A stretch of DNA of 64,000 nt, from positions 28,170 through 92,169 of the forward strand of contig CADBJU010000013.1 of the NCBI GenBank assembly GCA_902795045.1. Reading direction: 5' to 3'. Positions 25,016 to 34,600 of the stretch are shown piece by piece; the first letter of the stretch is position 1; each line of letters starts with the position of its first letter. The translations under genes and the position numbers were made by a program. The notes beneath the pieces are model-generated. The model ran no database searches. It had not been told where the DNA came from and worked only from the letters and a program-made list of their open reading frames with translations. Origin of the DNA: Oscillospiraceae bacterium. GTDB lineage: Bacteria; Bacillota; Clostridia; Oscillospirales; Oscillospiraceae.

Positions 25016-27226
25016 TCAGTTCGATCCCGTCGCCCTCGCATACCGCCGTAACAACACTGCCGGGGCGGAGCGTGCCCTCCAGCAGCAATTGCGCAGCCCG
25101 GTCCACGATCTCGCGGCGGTTTCGCTGCGGCCCATTTCGGCAAGGCGGCGGGCCGCGTCCTCGGGGACGATGAGGCGCAGGCCGAGGTTTTCAAAACGCG
25201 TCTCCACCTCCTTCAAGAGCCTGCGGGTGATAGCAAGCATATCGCTTTCATCCAGGCGGCGGAAGACGATGATCTCATCCACGCGGTTGAGAAACTCCGG
25301 CTTGAAGGTGGTGCGCAGCTCCGCCCTCACCTGATCGCGCATGACACTCTCACCGCTGCCGCCGCCCGCAAAGCCCAGGGGCAGGCGGCCGTCGGTGATG
25401 GCCTTGGCCCCGACGTTCGAGGTCATGACCACCACGGTGTTGGAAAAGTCCACCCGCCGTCCTGTGGAGTCGGTCAGGTGCCCGTCATCCATGATCTGCA
25501 GCAGGATGCTCCACACGTCCTCGTGGGCCTTCTCGATCTCGTCGAACAGGACCACCGACCAGGGGCGGCGCCGCACCTTCTCGGTGAGCTGTCCGCCGTC
25601 CTCGTAGCCCACATAGCCCGGGGGCGAGCCGATGAGGCGGCTGACCGAGTGCTTTTCCATATACTCGGACATGTCGAGGCGGATGACCGCCCCGGCGTCA
25701 CCGAAGACCGCGTCGGCCAGTGCCCGGCAGAGCTCGGTCTTGCCCACGCCCGTGGGGCCGCAGAAGAGGAAGGAGCCGATAGGGCGCGCCGGGTCCTTGA
25801 GCCCCACGCGCCCCCGGCGGATCGCCCGCGCCACGGCGGACACCGCCTCATCCTGCCCGACGATGCGCTCCTTCAAGCGGTCCTCCAGGGCGATGAGCCG
25901 CTCGCTCTCGCTCTCGGAGAGTCCCGTCACCGGGATGCCCGTCCAGACGGACAGCACGCGGGCTACATCCGCCTCCGTCACATTTGCCCCACCCTGCACC
26001 CGCACGGCGGCCCCGGCCTCGTCGAGAAGGTCGATGGCCTTGTCGGGCAGAAAGCGGTCGTTGATATAGCGCACGGAGAGGGAGCAGGCGGCCTCCATGG
26101 AGGCGTCGGAAAAGCGCACGCGGTGGTGCTTTTCCAGCGCCGGGCGCAGGGAGCGAAGCATCTCCATCGTGAGCTTCACGTCCGGCTCGCGCACCTGCAC
26201 GGGCTGGAAGCGCCGCTCAAGGGCCGCGTCCCTTTCAATGTAGCGGCGGTATTCCTCGGGCGTCGTGGCGCCGATGATCTGCACCTCGCCCCGGCCCAGG
26301 GCGGGCTTTAAGATGTTGGCGGCGTCGATGGCTCCCTCCGCGCTGCCCGCGCCGACGATGGTGTGCAGCTCGTCGACGAAGAGGATCACGTCTCCGGCCC
26401 GGCGCACGTCCCGGAGAACGGACTTGACCCGGTCCTCAAAATCACCCCGATACTTGGTGCCTGCGAGCATCGCCGGGATGTCCAGGGACACGATGCGTTT
26501 GCCGCCGAGGTTCGGGGGCGCCTCGCCCCGGGCCACCGCAAGGGCCAGCCCCTCCGCCACGGCGGTCTTGCCCACGCCCGGCTCCCCGATGAGGACGGGA
26601 TTGTTTTTGCTGCGCCGGGAGAGGATCTGGATGGTGCGGCGGATCTCGGCGGAGCGGCCCACCACGGGGTCGATGAGGCCGCTTGCGGCGCGGTCGGTCA
26701 GGTCCAGACTGTACTGGTCGAGGATGCGCGTCTCCGCGCGCCTCAGCGGCGTGCGCAGGGTCCCGGTCTGGGGGCGGCCCCGGGGGTCGGGGTTGCCGAA
26801 GACATCCATGATGGCAGTGCAGACGTTGTTGAGGTCCACCCCCGCCCCGCGCAGGGCCCGCACCGCGCCGCACTCGTCCAGACGCAGAAGACCCAGCAGC
26901 AGGTGCTCTGTGCCGATGCAGCCGTGGCGCAGGGCCTGGGCCTCTTTTGCTGCCTGCTCGAGGGCTTTGCGGGCGTTGGGCGTCAGCCCCAGCCCCGGCG
27001 CGCCGGGGCAGCCCAGGCCGGATTCCCTGGCGATCACGCGGCGAAGGTGCTCACGCTCCAGCCCCTCGCGCCGGAGGATATGCGCGCCGAGACCGTCCTG
27101 CTCCTCCAGAATGCCGAGCAGCAGGTGCTCGGTGCCGATGTAGGCGTGGCCCAGTTCACCGGCGGCAGCGCGTGCGGCCTCGATGGCGATCTCCGCCCGC
27201 TGGGTAAATTTTTCGTTGCTCTTCAC
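25016..27226 (-). CDS. ClpC/ClpA-like AAA+ chaperone, C-terminus out of frame
   Basis: About 736 residues. Two Clp N repeats (about 1-140) precede AAA-1 with Walker A GEPGVGKTAVAEGLA and AAA-2 with GPTGVGKTELCRAL, DMSEYMEKHS and VLFDEIEKAHED. The ClpC M domain/UVR insert is missing: VRVQGG runs almost straight into VTEADVARVLSVWTG. After LAEMGRSE the frame reads a non-family tail (TGLRNCCWRARSAP). The other frame, from about 25120 to a stop at 25007-25005, reads RREIVDRAAQLLLEGTLRPG and continues like a ClpC end. So a frameshift, and probably a small deletion removing the GARPLRR sensor-2 motif, is present. GTG 27226 is preferred (GGGGAGGG upstream). It likely unfolds proteins for ClpP if functional (LGF loop kept). 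Confidence 0.82.
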   Translation of the reverse strand: MKSNEKFTQRAEIAIEAARAAAGELGHAYIGTEHLLLGILEEQDGLGAHILRREGLEREHLRRVIARESGLGCPGAPGLGLTPNARKALEQAAKEAQALRHGCIGTEHLLLGLLRLDECGAVRALRGAGVDLNNVCTAIMDVFGNPDPRGRPQTGTLRTPLRRAETRILDQYSLDLTDRAASGLIDPVVGRSAEIRRTIQILSRRSKNNPVLIGEPGVGKTAVAEGLALAVARGEAPPNLGGKRIVSLDIPAMLAGTKYRGDFEDRVKSVLRDVRRAGDVILFVDELHTIVGAGSAEGAIDAANILKPALGRGEVQIIGATTPEEYRRYIERDAALERRFQPVQVREPDVKLTMEMLRSLRPALEKHHRVRFSDASMEAACSLSVRYINDRFLPDKAIDLLDEAGAAVRVQGGANVTEADVARVLSVWTGIPVTGLSESESERLIALEDRLKERIVGQDEAVSAVARAIRRGRVGLKDPARPIGSFLFCGPTGVGKTELCRALADAVFGDAGAVIRLDMSEYMEKHSVSRLIGSPPGYVGYEDGGQLTEKVRRRPWSVVLFDEIEKAHEDVWSILLQIMDDGHLTDSTGRRVDFSNTVVVMTSNVGAKAITDGRLPLGFAGGGSGESVMRDQVRAELRTTFKPEFLNRVDEIIVFRRLDESDMLAITRRLLKEVETRFENLGLRLIVPEDAARRLAEMGRSETAARSWTGLRNCCWRARSAPAVLLRRYARATGSN

Positions 27227-27359
27227 AGGGCATCCCTCCCCTTGGTATAACAAATCCATTATCCTCCGCGCATGCCGCCGAAAGGGGCGAAACGCGGGGA
27301 GCAGAGAAAGTATCGCCAAAACCGAACCAAAATATAGGCGCGAAATTCATGATTTGTAA

Positions 27360-27387
27360 TTGATTTTTGGAAGAGTTGTGTTACAAT
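27360..27387 (+). promoter_or_regulatory. Promoter of the ferredoxin gene
   Basis: TTGATT (27360-27365), 16-bp spacer, TACAAT (27382-27387), followed by GGAGGTAAC before ATG 27430. Confidence 0.65.
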
Positions 27388-27429
27388 GTTCTTAGACCGA
27401 AAGGTCAATCTACATACGGAGGTAACATC

Positions 27430-27600
27430 ATGGCTTTTGTTATCACTGACGAGTGCCTGTCCTGCGGTTCCTGCGCAGCACAGTGTCCTGCCGAAGCGAT
27501 CGATATGGGCGAACTGCACTACGAGATCAACCCCGACAAGTGCCTGGAGTGCGGCGCATGCGCTGCCCAGTGCCCCGCCGAGGCGATCACCCAGGAGTAA
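27430..27600 (+). CDS. 2[4Fe-4S] ferredoxin, clostridial type
   Basis: 56 residues with two CxxCxxCxxxCP clusters (CLSCGSCAAQCPAEAID and CLECGACAAQCPAEAI), the usual small clostridial electron carrier. It likely serves NfnAB, pyruvate:ferredoxin oxidoreductase and the dehydratase activase, all low-potential partners expected in this organism. It is a single-gene unit with its own promoter and a strong terminator, which suggests high expression. Start at 27430 follows GGAGG. Confidence 0.95.
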   Translation: MAFVITDECLSCGSCAAQCPAEAIDMGELHYEINPDKCLECGACAAQCPAEAITQE

Positions 27601-27612
27601 TCCTGAGACATG

Positions 27613-27642
27613 AAAAGGGACTGTGAAAACAGTCCCTTTTTT
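27613..27642 (+). terminator. Terminator of the ferredoxin gene
   Basis: AAAAGGGACTGT (27613-27624) and ACAGTCCCTTTT (27629-27640) with a GAAA loop and a T-run; a textbook intrinsic terminator. Confidence 0.9.
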
Positions 27643-27682
27643 CATTCAATAGCGAACAAGGCGTAAGGAAAGGATTGGCGCT

Positions 27683-28399
27683 ATGTCCACGCCCGAAAAC
27701 CTCTGGCCCGGCGGGCCGCGCTTTATCCAGGCGGAGCATTTCCGCCTCGGGACCGACTGCGTGCTGCTGGCGGACTTTGTGAACACAGCCGGGGCAAAGC
27801 GCGGCATCGAGCTCGGCTGCGCGTCCGGGGCGGCGATGCTGTTACTGCTTGAACGCTCCCCAAAACTCTTCATGACCGGACTCGAAATCGTGTCCGGGGC
27901 GGCTTCCCTTGCACGGGAGAACATGGCGCTCAACGACCTGACCGAGCGCAGCGAGATCATTACCGGCGATATACGCGACCACCGTGCCCTCTTTCGCGCG
28001 GGCAGCTTTGATCTGCTGGTGTGCAATCCGCCCTATTTCCCGCAGGGCAGCGGCGCCCTGCCGCAGGATGCCGACCGCGCCGCAGCAAGGAGCGAGCTAT
28101 TATGTACCCTGTCGGAACTCTGCGCGGCTGCCGCATTCCTGCTTCAGACCGGCGGGCGCGCTTTCTTCGTCCACCGGCCCGAGCGCTTATCCGGGCTGCT
28201 GGTGAGCCTCACGGCGGCGGGGCTCGAGCCCAAGCGCCTGCGGCTTGTATGCAGGGACGCGCAGGCTGCGCCGAGCCTTGTGCTGGTGGAGGCGCGCCGC
28301 GGCGGCAGACCGGGCCTCACGTTGGAGCCGTCGTTGTACCTCCAAAATCCGGACGGCAGCGAAAGTGACGAATATAAGCATATTTACCATAGAATATAA
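27683..28399 (+). CDS. tRNA1(Val) (adenine(37)-N6)-methyltransferase, TrmN6-like
   Basis: 238 residues with the SAM-binding GIELGCASGAAMLLLLE near 40-56 and the N6-adenine methyltransferase motif LLVCNPPYF near 112-120. The opening LWPGGPRFIQAEHFRLGTDCVLL has the substrate-pocket wording typical of YfiC/TrmN6. The E. coli homologue methylates A37 of tRNA1(Val); other RNA targets remain possible. The ribosome site AAGGAAAGGAT precedes ATG 27683. A short palindromic repeat lies immediately after the stop. Confidence 0.85.
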   Translation: MSTPENLWPGGPRFIQAEHFRLGTDCVLLADFVNTAGAKRGIELGCASGAAMLLLLERSPKLFMTGLEIVSGAASLARENMALNDLTERSEIITGDIRDHRALFRAGSFDLLVCNPPYFPQGSGALPQDADRAAARSELLCTLSELCAAAAFLLQTGGRAFFVHRPERLSGLLVSLTAAGLEPKRLRLVCRDAQAAPSLVLVEARRGGRPGLTLEPSLYLQNPDGSESDEYKHIYHRI

Positions 28400-28409
28400 G
28401 CTTTCAGAC

Positions 28410-28439
28410 GTCATCCTTCGCTCACGCTCAGGATGACAG
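28410..28439. repeat. Palindromic GTCATCC repeat at convergent gene ends
   Basis: GTCATCC (28410-28416) and GGATGAC (28431-28437) flank TTCGCTCACGCTCA. Its right half is nearly identical to that of the element at 47669-47745. The repeat overlaps the 3' end of the SpoIID gene: the last two serine codons and the TGA come from it (CTGTCATCCTGA read on the minus strand). Confidence 0.65.
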
Positions 28440-29363
28440 GTTGAGCGACGCAAGCTTCGTGCCGGGATAATAGTGGGCGAGGATCTCATGGTAATCCGCG
28501 CCGTCCATGGCCATGATGTCGGCCCCGTACTGGCTCATGCCCACACCGTGGCCGGAGCCCGTAACGGTGAAGGTGAAGATCCCGTCGGCGCAGTCGACGG
28601 TGAAGGCCGTGGAGCGGAGTTTTAATAATTCACGAAGTTTCACGCCCGTAAAAACCTGACCGCAAATCACGGCCGCTGAAACTCTGCCGCTTTCGTCGCG
28701 GGTGATCTCTCCGAACCATTCCTCCGGCGGCGCGGAAAAATCCGCGTCAGGGCAGGCCGCAAGCAGCGTGTCACGCAGATCGAACACACCGATATCCACC
28801 CGGCTTACAAAGCCCGGGACACTGTCGGCGCTCTCGGGGCTCGACACGCTCACCAGATAGGGCAGCTCACTCCAGATCGCACCGCAGGCCTCGGTGAAGC
28901 CCGGCGAGGAGGAGTGAAAGGCGGTGAAGGCCGCCTGGCCCGCAAACTCCAGATACTCTCCGGCGGTGGAATAAACCGCGTCCCTTATGCGCGCAAGCTT
29001 CTCCGCGTCCTCCTCGCCCCGCCAGGCCTGGCAGCAGCGATAGTCCGTGCACACGTCCGCGTCCGCGTGCTTTCCCGAGCGCATGCAGTAGAGCGTGTAG
29101 GTACGCGCGGCGACAGCCTGGGCGCGCAGGGCCTCCGGCGCAAAATCCGCGGGCATCTCCGCCGCCACCACGCCCACCAGATACTCCTCCAGCGGCCCGG
29201 TGACGACCATATCTCCATGCTTCACGCGCACCTCAACAGTCACAACGGCAGGGGAGGGGACAGAATGCACGTTCCGCAGCACAGCCAAAGCCAGCGCGAA
29301 AACGACAGCCGGCAATAACTTCACTTTCCACTTTCCAATTTTCACTTTCCCGAAACTCCACAC
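28428..29363 (-). CDS. SpoIID/LytB domain protein
   Basis: Up to 311 residues: an N-terminal hydrophobic anchor (LLPAVVFALALAVLR, about 17-31), then the SpoIID/LytB domain. The marks are LEEYLVGVVAAEMPADFAPE (near 58-77), ALRAQAVAARTYTLY and the closing GSGHGVGMSQYGADIMAMDG. SpoIID is a lytic transglycosylase acting on septal peptidoglycan during engulfment; some paralogues act outside sporulation. No spoIIQ or spoIIM context is here. The start is uncertain: GTG at 29363 or an internal GTG at 29345, both in a GAAAGTG-rich repeat-like stretch. The last codons derive from a palindromic repeat. Confidence 0.85.
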   Translation of the reverse strand: MWSFGKVKIGKWKVKLLPAVVFALALAVLRNVHSVPSPAVVTVEVRVKHGDMVVTGPLEEYLVGVVAAEMPADFAPEALRAQAVAARTYTLYCMRSGKHADADVCTDYRCCQAWRGEEDAEKLARIRDAVYSTAGEYLEFAGQAAFTAFHSSSPGFTEACGAIWSELPYLVSVSSPESADSVPGFVSRVDIGVFDLRDTLLAACPDADFSAPPEEWFGEITRDESGRVSAAVICGQVFTGVKLRELLKLRSTAFTVDCADGIFTFTVTGSGHGVGMSQYGADIMAMDGADYHEILAHYYPGTKLASLNLSS

Positions 29364-29381
29364 TATTTAAAAACCCTTTAC

Positions 29382-29410
29382 TTGACGGAACGCCATAAAG
29401 GGGATATAAT
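29382..29410 (+). promoter_or_regulatory. SigA-type promoter
   Basis: TTGACG (29382-29387), 17-bp spacer, TATAAT (29405-29410), ahead of the membrane-protein gene. Confidence 0.8.
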
Positions 29411-29461
29411 TACACAGTTGCAAGTACTGCACAATCATTTTATGGAATCGAGATACGGCTT

Positions 29462-30292
29462 ATGTATAAAAAACCTCTGGAAATCTGCTGCTATGTGGCC
29501 GGTGCGGGCGCATTCGGCGTGTTCTTCCGCTGGCTGCAGGATCAGCTCGCCTTTGACGAAAACGGCCTGAACGAGCGCAGTTTCTTCAATCTCCTGGTCC
29601 CGGCGATGGTCATCGCCTCCGCGCTGGTGTTCCGGCACTTCATCCGCTCCATGCAGGACAAGCGCCTCGCCCCGCCGAAGGACTTCTGCAAGGCGCTTTA
29701 TAACCCGGGCAAGTTTTTCGCGATCCTGCGCTGGCTTGCGGGCCTTGTGATGATCGCGGGCGCGGTGGTGCTGATGATGACCACGGAGACCGACACGAAC
29801 GCGGACATGATCCGTGTGCTGTGCCTGCTTGCGGCCCTGTCCGGGCTTGCCTTCCCACTGGTGCTTGGCCAGGCAAACTACGAGACCTTTGAGCACCAGA
29901 CCCTGGTGCGTATCGGGTCGATGCTGCCGGTACTGATGTACGCGGTGTGGCTGATCCTCAGCTATGTGCGCAACCAGCTCAACAGCGTGGTCTGGAGCTA
30001 CGCGGTGGAGCTTGTGACGATCATGTTCGCCATGATGGGCTTTTTCCGTGTGGGCTGCTTTGCCTTCCATGTGGAAAAGCAGTATAACGCCCTGTTCGGC
30101 GCGATGATGGGCACGATGATGTGCATCATGGCCCTGGCCGACGAGCGCTATATGGGCATGCAGCTGATCCTCCTTGCCTCGGCGGGGATGCTGCTGCTGT
30201 ATACCTGGATCCTGGTGCGCAATCTCGAGCAGCTGCCGCCGAAGAAGATCGACGATCCGGCGGTGGACGAGGGCGGCTTTGAAAAGCTGTGA
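29462..30292 (+). CDS. Multi-pass membrane protein of unknown function
   Basis: 276 residues with seven probable membrane segments (near 8-25, 42-58, 88-106, 120-138, 152-168, 178-200 and 205-245) and a short acidic cytoplasmic end (DDPAVDEGGFEKL). I recognise no catalytic motif or family. The ribosome site is weak (GAGATA upstream of ATG 29462), but there is a consensus promoter and a strong terminator, so it is a single-gene unit. mutY follows on the same strand after the terminator. Confidence 0.75.
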   Translation: MYKKPLEICCYVAGAGAFGVFFRWLQDQLAFDENGLNERSFFNLLVPAMVIASALVFRHFIRSMQDKRLAPPKDFCKALYNPGKFFAILRWLAGLVMIAGAVVLMMTTETDTNADMIRVLCLLAALSGLAFPLVLGQANYETFEHQTLVRIGSMLPVLMYAVWLILSYVRNQLNSVVWSYAVELVTIMFAMMGFFRVGCFAFHVEKQYNALFGAMMGTMMCIMALADERYMGMQLILLASAGMLLLYTWILVRNLEQLPPKKIDDPAVDEGGFEKL

Positions 30293-30301
30293 TACGAATT
30301 G

Positions 30302-30332
30302 ACGGGGACGGCGAAAGCCGTCCCCGTTTTTT
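30302..30332 (+). terminator. Terminator before mutY
   Basis: ACGGGGACGGC (30302-30312) and GCCGTCCCCGT (30317-30327) with a GAAA loop and six T residues. The mutY ribosome site (GAGGAG) begins immediately after, so mutY expression may depend on readthrough or a promoter I cannot see. Confidence 0.85.
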
Positions 30333-30346
30333 GAGGAGTGAACACA

Positions 30347-31393
30347 ATGACCGACGAAGCGCTGACAAGGGCCTGCACGGAAAAACTCATCAACTGGTGC
30401 GCAGCGGTACGCCGCCCGCTGCCCTGGCGGCTCTCGCCCACGCCTTACCATGTGTGGGTGTCGGAAATCATGCTCCAGCAGACGCGCATCGAGGCCGTGA
30501 TCCCGTATTATGCGCGCTTCCTGGAGGCGCTGCCCGACATCCGGGCGCTTGCGGAAGTCGAAGAGGATAAACTATTAAAACTCTGGGAGGGGCTGGGCTA
30601 TTACAGCCGGGCGCGAAATCTCCAAAAAGCCGCGCGGCGGGTGACGGCGGATTTCGGCGGCGAGCTGCCCCGGGAGGCGGCGCAGCTCAAGACCCTCCCC
30701 GGCATCGGCGACTACACCGCCGGGGCCATCGCGTCCATTGCGTACGGGGAGCCGGAGCCCGCCGTGGACGGCAATGTCCTGCGGGTGATGACAAGGGTGC
30801 TGGCAAGGGCCGACGACATCATGCTGCCCAAAACCCGCGCGGATATCGCCTCCCTCCTGCGCGCCTGCTACCCGCGCGGGGAGCGGGCGGGCCTGCTGAC
30901 CGAGGGCATCATGGAATTGGGGGAGACCGTCTGTCTGCCGAACACCGCCCCACGGTGCGGGGACTGCCCGCTGAACACTCTGTGCCGTGCCTGCCTGAGC
31001 GGAGAGACAAACCGCTACCCGTTCAAGAGCCCGTCGAAGGAGCGACGCGTGGAAGAGCGGACGGTGCTGCTGCTCAAATGCGGCGACCGGTACGCCGTGC
31101 GCAAACGGGAAGGGAAGGGCCTGCTCGCGGGCCTGTGGGAGTTTCCGAACCTCGACGGCGCACTGGACGAGACGCAGGCGCGGGAAGCTGTGCGTGTCCT
31201 CGGCGGGGAGGTGTGCGGCATCGAGCCCTGCGGCGAGGCAAAGCACGTCTTCACCCATGTGGAGTGGCACATGACAGGCTACCGCGCGGAGCTTGCGCGG
31301 GAGCTGCCGGGCTTAAACTGGAAGACCCCGGGGGAGATCAGGCGCGACTGCCCGATCCCGACAGCCTTGAAGTATTATCAGAAGAAGCTGTAA
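30347..31393 (+). CDS. mutY: A/G-specific adenine glycosylase MutY
   Basis: 348 residues: the helix-hairpin-helix domain with LQQTRIEAVIPYYARF, LKTLPGIGDYTAGAIASIAY and the catalytic Asp in PAVDGNVLRV. The [4Fe-4S] ligands are in CLPNTAPRCGDCPLNTLCRAC (spaced C-x8-C-x2-C-x5-C here, reading first to last, with the final Cys just after). A C-terminal NUDIX-like domain (about 225-345) holds GLLAGLWEFPNLDG. It removes adenine mispaired with 8-oxoguanine. ATG 30347 is preferred over GTG 30338 because GAGGAG sits 8 nt upstream. The TAA stop is the first three bases of a foldback element. Confidence 0.92.
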   Translation: MTDEALTRACTEKLINWCAAVRRPLPWRLSPTPYHVWVSEIMLQQTRIEAVIPYYARFLEALPDIRALAEVEEDKLLKLWEGLGYYSRARNLQKAARRVTADFGGELPREAAQLKTLPGIGDYTAGAIASIAYGEPEPAVDGNVLRVMTRVLARADDIMLPKTRADIASLLRACYPRGERAGLLTEGIMELGETVCLPNTAPRCGDCPLNTLCRACLSGETNRYPFKSPSKERRVEERTVLLLKCGDRYAVRKREGKGLLAGLWEFPNLDGALDETQAREAVRVLGGEVCGIEPCGEAKHVFTHVEWHMTGYRAELARELPGLNWKTPGEIRRDCPIPTALKYYQKKL

Positions 31394-31643
31394 CAAGGGC
31401 GCGCTGCATAATTCACTTCTCGCATAATTGTCCATGAATACCGTAGGGGAGGGGCTTGCCCCTCCCGGCAGTACAGCATGACTATATAAAGGCAATGTAC
31501 GGCGATTTCGTAAAATTCTACGAAATCGCCGTACGTTTTTCACGGTTCAAGCTTGTCGTGCGCGGGAGGGGCTTGCCCCTCCCCTACGCTCATAATGCTT
31601 TGTTTTTCACGAAAAATCGTTGTTTTGCAACGCGCCCTTGTTA
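31391..31643. repeat. Nested foldback element, 253 bp
   Basis: Three nested inverted repeats. The outer 13-bp ends are TAACAAGGGCGCG (31391-31403) and CGCGCCCTTGTTA (31631-31643). The middle GTAGGGGAGGGG arms are at 31442-31467 and 31563-31588 (24 of 26 bases pair), each also self-complementary. The inner perfect 16-bp stem GTACGGCGATTTCGTA is at 31497-31512 with 31519-31534, followed by GTTTTT. The outer repeats supply the TAA stop of mutY (+) and of the dehydratase activase (-). No gene lies inside. It probably acts as a terminator from either side. Confidence 0.75.
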
Positions 31644-34600
31644 TACAGGTACGCTCTGCGCCTCCAGCGCCTTTTTGGCAGCCGAGAGCATGAGCTTGAT
31701 GCGGTTTAGTTGGTTGACCTCACTTGCGCCGGGGTCGTAGTCCACGGCGGCGATGTTGGCCCAGGGGTATTCCCGCCGCAGGGCCTTGATGACGCCCTTG
31801 CCGACCACGTGGTTCGGCAGGCACGCGAAGGGCTGGATGCAGACAATGTTCGGCGTGCCGGCGGTCAGAAGCTCCACCATCTCGCCGGTGAGGAACCAGC
31901 CTTCGCCGGACTGGTTGCCAATGGAGAGAAACGGCTTTGCCATCTGGGCCACCTTGTCGATGGGTACGGGCGGCTCAAAGCGGCGGCTCTGCTGCAGGGC
32001 CTTCAGGGCGGGGGAGCGCACCGCGCGGATGAGATCTACCCCGATGTGCGCCGACGCCGAGGCCGTCCAGCCTTCGCCGAGAAACTCATGCAGGTAGTCG
32101 TTGGAGTACACGCAGTAGTTCATGAAGTCCATGAGGTCCGGCACCACGACCTCGGCCCCCTCGCTCTCCAGCAGGTCCACGAGGTGGTTGTTGGCAAGGG
32201 GCATGTACTTGACCAGGATCTCCCCCACAATGCCGACCCGCGGTTTTAATAAACCCTCATCGATGGGCAGGTCATCAAAATCTTTCACGATCCCGCGGCA
32301 GACCTCCGCATAGGAGGAATACCCTTCGGTGAGCTGCCGGATGCAGAGCTTCTCCCACTTTTCATGCAGGGCATTGGCCGAACCGGGCTCCAGCTCATAG
32401 GGCCGCACCCGGTACAGGCAGCGCAGGAACAGGTCTCCGTAGACAATGGCGTGGGCCGCGTCCAGGAGCATGGGCAGTGTGAAGTGAAAGCCCGGATTTT
32501 TCTCCATGCCGTTTGGGTTTAAGGAGATGACCGGGATGTGGCTGAGATTTGCCTTGTCCAGCGCCCGGCGGATAAAGCCCACATAGTTGCTGGCCCGGCA
32601 GCAGCCGCCCGTTTGCGTCATCATGACGGCGAGGCGACTTGTATCATACCTGCCCGACAGCACCGCGTCCATGACCTGGCCCACCACAGTGATCGAGGGA
32701 AAGCAGGCGTCGTTGTTCACAAAGCGCAGGCCCGTGTCGATGGCGGAGCGGTTGTCGTTTGCGAGGATCTCCAGATGATAGCCGTACTTGCGAAAAACCG
32801 GCTGCAGGAGATTGAAGTGGATGGGGCTCATCTGGGGGGCGAGGATGGTCCAGCCCTCGCGCTGCATCTGCTTTGTGTAGACCGCGCGGTGATAGGCGGC
32901 GTCATGGGTTTCGGGCCGGATGTGCTTATCGCGGCGCAGATTCATGGCGGCGATCAAACTGCGGATGCGGATGCGGGCGGCACCCAGATTGTTGACCTCG
33001 TCGATCTTGAGTACCGTATACAGCTTCCCGCTCTTTTCCAGAATCTCCGCCACCTGGTCCGTGGTCACGGCGTCCAGGCCGCAGCCAAAGGAGTTGAGCT
33101 GCACCAGCTCAAGATCCTCGCGCCGCGCGGCAAACTCCGCCGCCGTGTAAAGACGCGAGTGGTAGACCCACTGGTCCGTCACGCGAAGGGGCCGCTCCGG
33201 CTCAAAGTCCACGGGCAGGCAGTCTTCGGTCAGCACCGTGAGACCGTAGGAGGCAATGAGCTCCGGGATGCCGTGATTGATCTCCGGGTCCACATGGTAG
33301 GGCCGCCCGGCGAGGATGATGCCGCGCCCGCCCTTTTCTTCCATCTCCCGGAGCATTCTTGCGCCCTCGGCCTTTACGTCGGCCTTTGCCTGGCGCTGGG
33401 CAAGCCACGCCGTATGTACCGCCGCGCGCACTTCCTTGGCCCCGATGCCCCACTCCTCGGCGCAGGTCTTGACCAGCCTGTCGGCGGTAACTTTCTCGTT
33501 GGTGAAGGCGATGAAGGGGCGGATGATATGTTCTTTGTGCTCGGCGATCTCTTCGACGTTATTTTTGAGGTTTTCGGCGTAGGAGACCACGATGGGGCAG
33601 TTGAAGTGGTTCTGGGCCTTGCCGGTCTCCTGGTGCTCATAGAAGACGCAGGGGTAGAAGATGGTCTTGATGCCCCGGTCGATGAGCCACTGGATATGCC
33701 CGTGGGAGAGCTTGGCGGGATAGCACTCGGACTCGGAGGGGATGGTCTCCATGCCGCGCTCGTAGAGCCTGCGGCTGGAAAACGGGGAGAGCTCCAACTG
33801 AAAGCCCAGCTCCTTAAAGAAGGTGGCCCAGAAGGGGTAGTTTTCGTACATATTCAGTACCCGCGGGATGCCGATCACGCCGCGCGGCGCGCCTTCAAGC
33901 GGGGGATAGTCGAACATGCGCTTTTGCTTGTACGCCACCATGTTCGGCGCGCGGTCCTTGTTGCCGTCGCCGCCCAGGCCGCGCTCACAGCGGTTGCCGG
34001 TTACGTGCCTGCGCCCGCCGGGGAATTTGTTGACCGTGAGCAGGCAGTTGTTCTGGCACCTGCCGCAGCGGGCCGTCGCCGTCGTGTAGGTGAGGGCGGC
34101 GATCTCATCGAGAGAGAGCATCGAGCTCTCCTGCCCGTGATAACGCTGACGCGCGATCAGCGCCGCGCCGAAGGCGCCCATGATGCCCGCAATGTCGGGG
34201 CAGGTGGCCTCCACGCCCGCGATCTGCTCAAAGGCGCGCAGCACCGCCTTGTTATAGAACGTTCCGCCCTGGACCACGATATGACGGCCGAGCTCCTTGG
34301 GATCGGTGAGCTTGATGACCTTGTACAGGGCATTCTTGATGACCGAGTAGGCAAGGCCCGCGGAGATGTCCGCCACCGTCGCGCCTTCCTTCTGGGCCTG
34401 CTTGACGTTGGAGTTCATGAACACCGTGCACCTTGTCCCGAGGTCCACCGGGTTCGGCGCGTACAGGGCCTGCCCGGCAAAGGTCTCGGCCGTGTAGCCG
34501 AGAGAGCCGGCAAAGTTTTCGATGAACGATCCGCAGCCGGAGGAGCAGGCCTCGTTCAACAGTACCGTGTCCACCGAGCCGCTTTTGAGCTTGATGCACT

